28,021 nucleotides of DNA from contig JAIXMF010000168.1 of the NCBI GenBank assembly GCA_025201365.1, positions 1-28,021 of the forward strand, in the 5' to 3' direction. Position numbers and translations under genes: made by a program. The notes under the pieces were generated by a model. It searched no databases. It had not been told where the DNA came from and saw only the letters and a program-made list of their open reading frames with translations. Below, piece after piece: positions 18,420 through 28,021 of the stretch. The stretch comes from Syncephalis plumigaleata (Eukaryota > Zoopagomycota > Zoopagomycetes > Zoopagales > Piptocephalidaceae). Each line of letters starts with the position of its first letter. The first letter of the stretch is position 1.

Positions 18420-20572
18420 GGTTCTTTCTTTTCAATCGAAGAAAACTAAACAGAAAATGAAACCCTACTAGGATGTTCAATAATGCTCGCAATAGTTAAA
18501 GAAATGAATCAAAATAAAGAAGAAGGCAAAGATAAAGAAGAAGAAACGCTTTACTCGTTATAATAACAATCAATGGTTGGAGATAGTAGTAGTAGTTAGT
18601 AATAACAGTAGCAATGAATACTGTTTCTGATAAAAGGCGAATCATTTCGCTGCTCATTAAATAGTTTTTTATTGAATGGGTGAGTGAGTGAGTGAGCGGG
18701 AGAGCGGGAGAGCGAGAACATCAGATCAAACATCGACATGGCATGAATTGTCAGCGCCATTCTCCGTTAGAAAAATAGCTCCACGCAGTTACTCGGTTAA
18801 TATGGGTAAACTTTTTGCCATTGTTACTGCATAGGTAACCAATTCATCCGGATGTGGAAGGTGTGCCTACCGTGAATAAAGAACTCGTACTTTTTCTTTG
18901 TTATTGCATGATTGACCTATATGTCCATGATTGTGTGATTATGACTAATAGACAATGGATGAACTAAAAAAAGAGCTATCTGATATGGAATAGATCATCA
19001 CATCAAATGTGTCAACTCTTTCATAGAAGATACATCAAAGAGAAAGAGAAGAGAGGAAAAGAGGAAGGTAAGGAAAAGGTGATATGTCTTGGAAGCATGC
19101 GGCTAACTTGTCACAATAACAACGTGCATGTATGCCATACTATCCCTACAACTAGTACAATGATTGAAAATAGCGTTGTATTGTATAGCGACATGCTGTA
19201 TCAGATGGGAATGTGACTAGGCCTGTTTCAAGTGTGGCATGATTGTCTAGTCTACTCAATACTACTGCTACAACTGCTACTAGTAATAATAATAGTACTA
19301 CATCTGTCATATCTCGGACTTGAATTTGTTTATTTAACTTGTGTGTGTGAGCGTGTGTATATTACACGCGGTCACGGGGAAAGAAAGAGAGAGAGAAATA
19401 AGGAAAAGAAATAGCTAGCATGCCTAGTTGCCTTGTCCTTTCCAAATAGGACGAGCGTATTCGAAATATCAGATAGATTCATTCGCTACAAATACTTTGC
19501 CACGCCGATATTTAGTCCGCTCATCATCATCATCATCATCATCAATCTGTTAATCTGCTAATCTGTTAATCAGCTCTCCTCTACTGGTGTGACATTCTTG
19601 TGATGGCGGACTATCAGCAGTTATACTTCTCACATTATGTTACACTACCGTTGCAGCTGTCACTGATGATGTATTGAACGTGAATGATTGACACATGCAT
19701 ACAGTGTTCTATACCATTCTATTCGTATTGTAATATAGGCCTGACTCATTGATTATGCAAAGAACTAAAGATGTTGTATAATAAAAGAAGTGCAGCTGTG
19801 TACTGATCTCATGATCTACTGCAGTAGCAGTAAATGGTAGATGTCATTGTTAATAATCAACAATGAAATAGAATTGAATAACTTCATCTATCTACTAATA
19901 TGTTTATTAATAGCATATTCATTCATTGTTAAGGTCGTTTTGTTCAATTGGTAAATGAAGACACGGAATTAAATGTATCAAATGTTATAAATGACAAATA
20001 AGTAAATTACGAATATTGCTTTTTACTTGTAATACTATACGAATGATAGCCAGTCACATACACATACGTACACACATACATATATCTATACGTACGTACG
20101 TACGTAGTTATTGTTCTATCATGTTGTACACTCTATTCAAACAAGAAAGACATACGCAAGTATTGCTCTATAGCAATCAAAGGCAATCACGTCATTAGTA
20201 TGGAGCAATCACATTGGTGGTTACTAGTAAAAGTGGCATTTGTTGTTGGCCAATCAACGACTAGATCTAGATATCGTCATCGGGAGAAATCCATTTACGC
20301 TCGTTGTAACAAGGAAGTAAATGTATGTGGTAGTACATTTTGCATATCATATACCTATGAAGAAGAAAGAGAACAACCCAACGGTACTTTACCCGCATAC
20401 GTGTCATTAGCGGTGTTATAAACGAGGTGTTAGCACGAGTGGCCAACTACTAAAGTATCAAGATTACTTTTCTTATCTCTTTCTTTCTTACTTTCGCTCA
20501 CTTTCTTTTTCTTTCTCTTTCTTTGTTCGTTTCTTTGTTCTCGTTATTAACTTCACTTTAAATCGCGTCATT
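18420..20572. other. 2.15-kb divergent intergenic region between the MFS transporter and MTHFR
   Basis: No gene was found. Visible items are a GAGTGAGTGAGTG run (about 18680-18700), an (ATC)n run at about 19522-19546 with TAATCTG repeats just after it (19547-19572), a CGTA tetranucleotide run (20091-20106), and a pyrimidine-rich tract next to the MTHFR start. Open frames at 19007-19216 and 20016-20421 have no recognisable features. Confidence 0.45.
20465..20560 (+). promoter_or_regulatory. Pyrimidine-rich promoter or 5' UTR tract of MTHFR
   Basis: Almost 100 bases of C/T-rich sequence (repeated TTTCTTTC) end just before the ATG at 20573. CT-rich tracts near transcription starts are common in fungal genes. 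Confidence 0.5.
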
Positions 20573-23114
<2,542 letters not shown>

Positions 23115-23275
23115 ACACAAACAACACGTAAACAACAAAAGTGATATGATCGTGCGAATGTAGAGTGCTACTTGTTAGTTCAATAGGATGAGATGATGTT
23201 TTCTTTTTGTTTGTCATAAGTATACAAGTTGTTGTTTGTGTTATTATTGTTACTTAGTCAAACAATAATAGTAAT

Positions 23276-23281
23276 AATAAA
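23276..23281 (+). terminator. Poly(A) signal AATAAA of MTHFR
   Basis: AATAAA 162 bases after the MTHFR stop, within the short convergent spacer shared with PRMT3. Confidence 0.35.
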
Positions 23282-23352
23282 TATAAAATTGATCAAGTGA
23301 CACAGTATATTCAGTAATAAACGCATAGCGAGATACTTTTTATAATGTGCAA

Positions 23353-26064
23353 TTATCGCAACTGGAATGTTTGACTACGTAATGACACGTTATGCTCGGC
23401 ATTGATGGCAGATATCTTCTCGTATGTAATGACAATCTCGAGTTCTCGTGGATTCTGTTCACTTTTACGACATGTAAATTCACCCGTAATACGATCACCT
23501 AATTTGTCGTAATCAATAGGGTTAGGGAAATGAGCATACACACACTATTATCCATCAATACACTTGCCTGTTACGACTGGAATGGGTTCCAATAGTAAAA
23601 ATGCCGTTTGTTTCCAATGAGTCTCCACACCATGAGGACCGGTAGTGAATACCACACGATTACCAGGTTCCTCTTCTGTAGTCGAGAAATCAATGTCGAA
23701 ATAGCCTAGTAGTGCATGAAGTGTAGCATCTCGATTGGCCACTAATGAGAATGTCGTATTAAAGTCAAGATCCACCGGATTAACACGACTATGATCGAAT
23801 GTCTAGCAAGTGTGACATGTAATGCATATCATTCATTAGATAGATTGTCATGAATACTATCTATACTATTGCTACTACTAATTGACTTACCTGTAAACAT
23901 GTCATATCTGTAATACGAGTTGACTCGGGTACTGTATCGACAATAGCTTCAACGTACATTGATTTCTTGATGGTATTCATGGTGAAACCTACAAGGAAGA
24001 GTAATGAGCATGTTACAAATAGCAATATGCGTATATATACATATCATCACTTACCATAAACATCAGCCCAGAAATCCACTTTATCATTCATCATGTGATC
24101 ATCTTCAATACCGATCAAATGAAGGGAAGAGCTACTAGGTGCCACTAGAATTCGTATATTTGTATTATTTCCCATTATGATTATAATATTCTTTGTAAAA
24201 CTTACACAAACCATCTGGTGCTAGGTATTTGTCACGAGCCACTAGTACCGAATCTAACATTGCTTCAAATAAAAGGAAGTAACCCTATACATACATATAT
24301 ATATATATCGATTATTACATAGTTCTCGTATATCATCTGTCAATTTACCATCCATTCCGATATAATTATATCTACTACAGGAACGGGTAGTTCAATTTCC
24401 TCTATTTTACCACGAATGAATCTATACACAATTGTGATGTATAATTAGTTATTGTATAGTAGTCATTAGAGTAATCACTTACTGTATCTTTGTATCCAAT
24501 TGATTCTCTGCGGCAATCAATTTAGCTTGTTCAATAATATCGGAATTATCAACCGCATAAACTAGATGCATATCAATGAGTATATGTACATGTATAGATC
24601 GATAATAAGCGTAACTAGTCTACAACATTACCTTGTGCTGCACCAGCCCTAGCGGCAAACATTGATAGAATGCCCGTACCTACATGGGAATACATTAACA
24701 AATGGTTGTTGATCTAGTTATTATCCAAACTACTTGCCACATCCAACATCCAATACAATCTATAATGATTACAGTATAATAGTGTGAATACAAGTACAAG
24801 TTGAGCAAGCTATTAGATCATCTTACCTTATCCTTGAATATAGGCTTATTCTCGTAAATGAAATCACGATACGCTTCTGTACGTATACGATCCTATTATC
24901 ATTGTTAGATACAAGACAATACTATGCTGTCTATCACTAGCAATATGTATTACCTTTAACATCTGATCGTGTATTTCTACGCATAATAAATGATATAAAT
25001 GATATGAGCTATTATTGTTACGAGTAATAGTAGTATGTAATCAATTACCTATATGTGCATATGAATTAAAGTAGCCATCACTCATCTCACCGGATGGTGA
25101 TAATGATACTAAGTGATCATTATCCGATGTCCTAAATAATATCATTGTTAATGATCAGCTAGTTCGACAAATAAGTATGCATGCATGTATGTCACTTACG
25201 CAACTCCCGATGATGCTGACTCATCTAGCACATCGTAGAATTGAGACTTGACCGCTTTACGATATTCATCGAATTGTACATTGACTGTATGTAATTCACG
25301 CTCTTTGGCAGCAAGTTTTGCCTCAGCCGCATATAATCGATCAAGGATATTGCCCTCCGATAACATATGATGTCCATTACGACGTGAACCGGCTAATCAT
25401 TCATCGTTAGATTCACTGGCTATTGTAGCACGTCTACTTACCTGTCATACCAGATCGCATAGACATGTTATCGTTAACATCAAGGTTCTCAAATGCTAGA
25501 TTGTCATAGTATAGTATTAGTTCAGTATGTATACATCCATATACATACTGTGTTATTTACCGTATAAAAGAGCATCTTCATCCATAGCAGGTGTAAGATA
25601 CTTATCATCCTGCATGTAAGTAGTAATGATCTCCGGTGTCAACTCATAACTTTCCGTATTGCTTAATGCTGGATCTTCAATGACACAATGTCGAATGTAA
25701 TTGATCGTACGAATTGATTGATAAAAATCCCATTCTAGTTCATATATCGTTCATGTAAGAGATGCATTGAATCCATACTATGCTCTACATGTATTACTTA
25801 CTATACTTTTTACGCAATTGAATAAAATCAAATCCATGTTGCGACACACAATGAGCAAATGATAACGATGCCGACTCGTGGATATCCTCGCAGAAAAGAC
25901 ACTTTATCGGTTCGGAGGCTTCCTCACTCCAGTCATCCCAGGCATCCTCTTTATACTATTGGTTAGTACTATACGTTCTACATACTCGTTGTCTATGTCA
26001 AACTATTACCAATTGGATCGTATTCTGATTCAATACCACTAGCACGCTCGCTAATTATCGACAT
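23353..26064 (-). CDS. PRMT3: Protein arginine N-methyltransferase 3-type (PRMT3)
   Basis: Class I SAM-dependent arginine methyltransferase; known PRMT3 methylates ribosomal protein uS5 (RPS2) in the cytosol. Seventeen exons on the minus strand: 26064-26010, 25948-25802, 25734-25561, 25495-25442, 25392-25200, 25131-25049, 24976-24954, 24892-24827, 24759-24738, 24679-24632, 24561-24483, 24421-24349, 24284-24206, 24144-24055, 23988-23891, 23802-23562, 23498-23353; 556 residues. The N-terminal C2H2 finger (Cys35, Cys38, His51, His56), typical of PRMT3 only, follows EDAWDDWSEE. A coiled segment (about 150-195) precedes DGYFNSYAHIGEIHDQML. SAM-binding motif I is VLDVGCGTG (267-275), split by an intron. 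The double-E loop gives Glu337 and Glu346 (SEWMGYFLLFE). The THW loop is at 489-491. One intron is GC-AG, and exons of 22 and 23 nt occur. The last intron (63 nt) removes an apparent stop. Confidence 0.95.
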
Positions 26065-26221
26065 ATTGTCAAGTAGATAGCTCAATATCACCGGAGGAAG
26101 AAGAAGGAAAAAAAGAAAAAAATCACAATGTCATTAAAGAAATGGAATGACAAGTCTCCCCATATCATTTCATTTCTCTAATAGTTGAAGATATCTATAA
26201 ACAAATACGCGTGTTAATAAT
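26065..26221. promoter_or_regulatory. Bidirectional promoter between PRMT3 (-) and SEN54 (+)
   Basis: Only 157 bp separate the two start codons. The left part is purine-rich (GGAAGAAGAAGGAAAA), the right part pyrimidine-rich, so both genes have a C/T-rich coding-strand leader. ACGCGT at 26207-26212 matches the MluI cell-cycle box known from yeast, here 10 bases before the SEN54 ATG. Confidence 0.55.
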
Positions 26222-27450
26222 ATGAATATGAATGTCAACCATGACAATGACGTGCAAGAAGACGAACTATTGGAGACGGAGCAACTTGCTCGTTTAGCTA
26301 AATCGTTGCAAAAGTACTGCTACTATACTACCATAGAATGTTCCTATTGTTTGCTAATACTTGTTGGATATGACATTCGATCAATGATAGAAAGAAAGGC
26401 AGCGGTGCTATCAAGAAACACGCCATTCATACGGGTTCATTAACATTACCAGCCCTATTGGAGGAAGATCGATTGACATCAAGGTGAGTAGTTGTGATAT
26501 TAAATGAACACGCGTAATAACACGATATCTAGTCGACATTTGAATCGTGTTGCATGGTTATCTACGGAGAAACGGGCTAAAGTACTCGTACAGCGTGGAA
26601 GTCATCTACAACGACTCGGATACAGACAATTGGGATTACAGTATCTTTATGCGGAGGAAGCATTATTTATGCTTGGTCGATCGGTACTATGTGTATCTAA
26701 TCATGGTATTAGTGTGATTTCATTACAGGAAGCATACGCATTCCTATTATCCCATGAAGATGATACAGACCTAGCATCGTATATTGTAAGTATTACACTG
26801 GAATGACTAGCACTAATTGCTTATGCGTTACATGATACACGATAGAGTTATGCCTATTTGAAACGCTTAGGATTTCATCTAGTACGAGAAACATCATTGT
26901 TACCCGATATAACTGCGAATACATCTATACCAATATCTAGTACATTTAACACTTTGACTCTTCATCGTAAAGTATCGACATTAATGGAACGATTAATGGC
27001 ATGGATAACACGCCATATTGGATGGTATAGATCAGTAAATGGTAGAATACTCGTTAGATTGCATAAGAACACATTACTAATACAGTATTGAATTGCTAAT
27101 AAGCAGGTAATATACAAGTAACCACATTGACTAATATCATGAATCATATTGTTTGGTACATGATACCATCGCAATCTAGCAACAAGAAGGATAATTCATC
27201 CGTCATTGCATTCGAGTAAGTGTAGTTCATGCACGAAATAGCTATTTAATAATTCACAATATACATATATGTATATGATGGTATATCTCTCATTAGTATT
27301 ACGAAGTCCACATCGGCCACTACTGATATTCAGATGCATTTACATCAATTGGACCAGAATCCATCATCTACATCAACGTTACCGCATATTTGCAGCATAG
27401 TTCATGCGGGAACATTGACTTTTCTCCAAGTAGAACATGTACAAAACTAG
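26222..27450 (+). CDS. SEN54: tRNA-splicing endonuclease subunit Sen54
   Basis: Structural subunit of the heterotetrameric endonuclease that excises tRNA introns. Six exons: 26222-26313, 26391-26483, 26533-26785, 26846-27041, 27107-27215, 27297-27450; 298 residues. The N-terminal Sen54 domain reads GSLTLPALLEEDRLTS and then TEKRAKVLVQRGSHLQRLGY, with LYAEEALFMLGRSVLCV and LQEAYAFLL. The C-terminal nuclease-like fold is recognisable as YAYLKRLGFHLVRE, then NHIVWYMIPSQ, VIAFDITKS and a final strand AGTLTFLQVE. It lacks catalytic residues as expected for Sen54. Introns 1 (GTACTG donor) and 4 (GTAGAA donor) have weaker donors and were chosen because they restore the frame; the others are standard. 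Without intron 4 the frame would stop at 27091 and lose the conserved C-terminus. SEN54 is convergent with TRAPPC13. Confidence 0.88.
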
Positions 27451-27543
27451 ATAATCTACAGCATGAATTCTGATCTAGTATGCATGCATATGTAATCATA
27501 TAATAATAGTAATAGTAGTTTGAAAACAAATAATGTTGCCTCA

Positions 27544-28021
27544 TTATGAATTGTCGACCACCAGTGTGGATGGCTCATTACTGTGTTGTACAAATACATC
27601 CGTCAGTTCAATGTCCTTATTCTCACCGCCAATTAGATCTGTTAACTTAAGGCCGCCCACTGGATGTAGGCCAGACTCCAGTGATAGAAACTCTAGAGTA
27701 ACATCAGTGGATGCACCGGGTTCTAATTCACCCAACAGTCGAGATGCTTGCCCATTCAGTAATACCGCGCCCATACGTGTACGTACTGCCGATAGTTGTA
27801 ATCGCATTTGTGCATCACTTCGATTAGTAACGCGAAACTCGATATTAAATGGTTGCTCCACGACAACCGGTGCATCCACTCGTGTGGTCATCACTTGAAT
27901 ACGCTCGAGTGCCGGCAAGCGACGTGTTAGCTGACTCGTTTGCAATCGACCGAATTCACCGGAATGTCGTACGCCATACAATATCTAATTTGCCGAGAGC
28001 ATCGCTACTACGTACTGCTAC
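27544..28021 (-). CDS. TRAPPC13: TRAPP complex subunit TRAPPC13, C-terminal part (gene continues beyond the window)
   Basis: TRAPPC13 is a subunit of the metazoan/fungal TRAPP complexes that act as Rab exchange factors in Golgi traffic and autophagy. The visible last exon is 27984-27544, preceded by a TAG acceptor; the bases 27985-28021 are intron or an earlier exon. Its protein begins ILYGVRHSGEFGRLQTSQLTR, where GRLQTSQL is the strongest family match I can recall from human TRAPPC13, and continues through an immunoglobulin-like beta domain (VVVEQPFNIEFRVTNRSDA, LLGELEPGASTDV, LESGLHPVGGLKLTDLIGG) to the end. Three-quarters of the protein lies outside the window. Confident as to family; start unknown. 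Confidence 0.88.

Noticed and set aside
19007-20421. Frames of 60-73 codons in the large spacer before MTHFR
   Set aside because: No domain, no splice partners, and microsatellites interrupt the region.
23488-23510. CCCTAACCC-like telomeric repeat or telomerase template
   Set aside because: It is the branch-point region of a 63-nt PRMT3 intron and is a single occurrence.
23353-23775. Frameshift or pseudogene in PRMT3, because two separate frames are needed
   Set aside because: A 63-nt GT-AG intron joins them exactly and restores the family's conserved C-terminus.
26222-27091. SEN54 as a broken gene with frameshift near 26390 and premature stop at 27091
   Set aside because: Introns at 26314-26390 and 27042-27106 restore one frame through all conserved Sen54 blocks.

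Overview
The window is nuclear DNA from a eukaryote, most likely a fungus and probably an AT-rich, intron-rich, early-diverging one. The evidence is a set of short spliceosomal introns (mostly 55-90 nt, GTAAGT-type donors, CTAAT/CTAAC branch sites), a stand-alone 62-aa ribosomal protein eS30 whose C-terminus is of the fungal type (no fused ubiquitin-like domain), a fungal-style MTHFR, and long AT-rich spacers with microsatellites. I cannot name the species from sequence alone.

Layout, left to right. 1-465: lysine-rich protein with a small-acidic-protein (SMAP) domain (+). 1933-3193: 2-dehydropantoate 2-reductase (-, three exons). 3671-4711: Ser/Thr/Asn-rich protein with two C-terminal hydrophobic segments (+, two exons). 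5004-5289: possible 74-aa unknown protein (-, two exons). 6675-7553: coiled-coil protein (-). 9104-10533: divergent Cdc20/Fizzy-family WD40 protein (-, two exons). 10.5-13.4 kb: gene-poor spacer holding an unusual concentration of RNA-like hairpins and one copy of a dispersed repeat whose other copy lies inverted at 1.05-1.38 kb. 13362-14994: complete Tc1/mariner element with intact transposase, 223-bp terminal inverted repeats and TA target duplication. 15312-16012: eS30 (+, four exons, the first only ATG). 16612-18419: monocarboxylate-type MFS transporter (-, three exons). 20573-23114: methylenetetrahydrofolate reductase (+, eleven exons). 23353-26064: PRMT3-type arginine methyltransferase (-, seventeen exons). 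26222-27450: tRNA-splicing endonuclease subunit Sen54 (+, six exons). 27544-28021: 3' part of TRAPPC13 (-), which runs off the window.

The genes are housekeeping and not organised as a pathway cluster. Functional links are loose: MTHFR supplies methyl groups that reach PRMT3 as SAM, and PRMT3 methylates ribosomal protein uS5 in known systems while eS30 is another 40S protein. PRMT3 and SEN54 are head to head with 157 bp between start codons. MTHFR/PRMT3 and SEN54/TRAPPC13 are convergent.

The strongest candidates for something undescribed are a hairpin-dense, apparently non-coding domain at about 11915-12199 (helix-closed, six internal hairpins, one with a GGAA tetraloop), with further stems at 11301-11749, and the head-to-head motif architecture inside the Tc1 element's terminal repeats. 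Exon coordinates were derived by hand from splice-site consensus, reading frame and remembered family conservation. No alignment or folding program was run.
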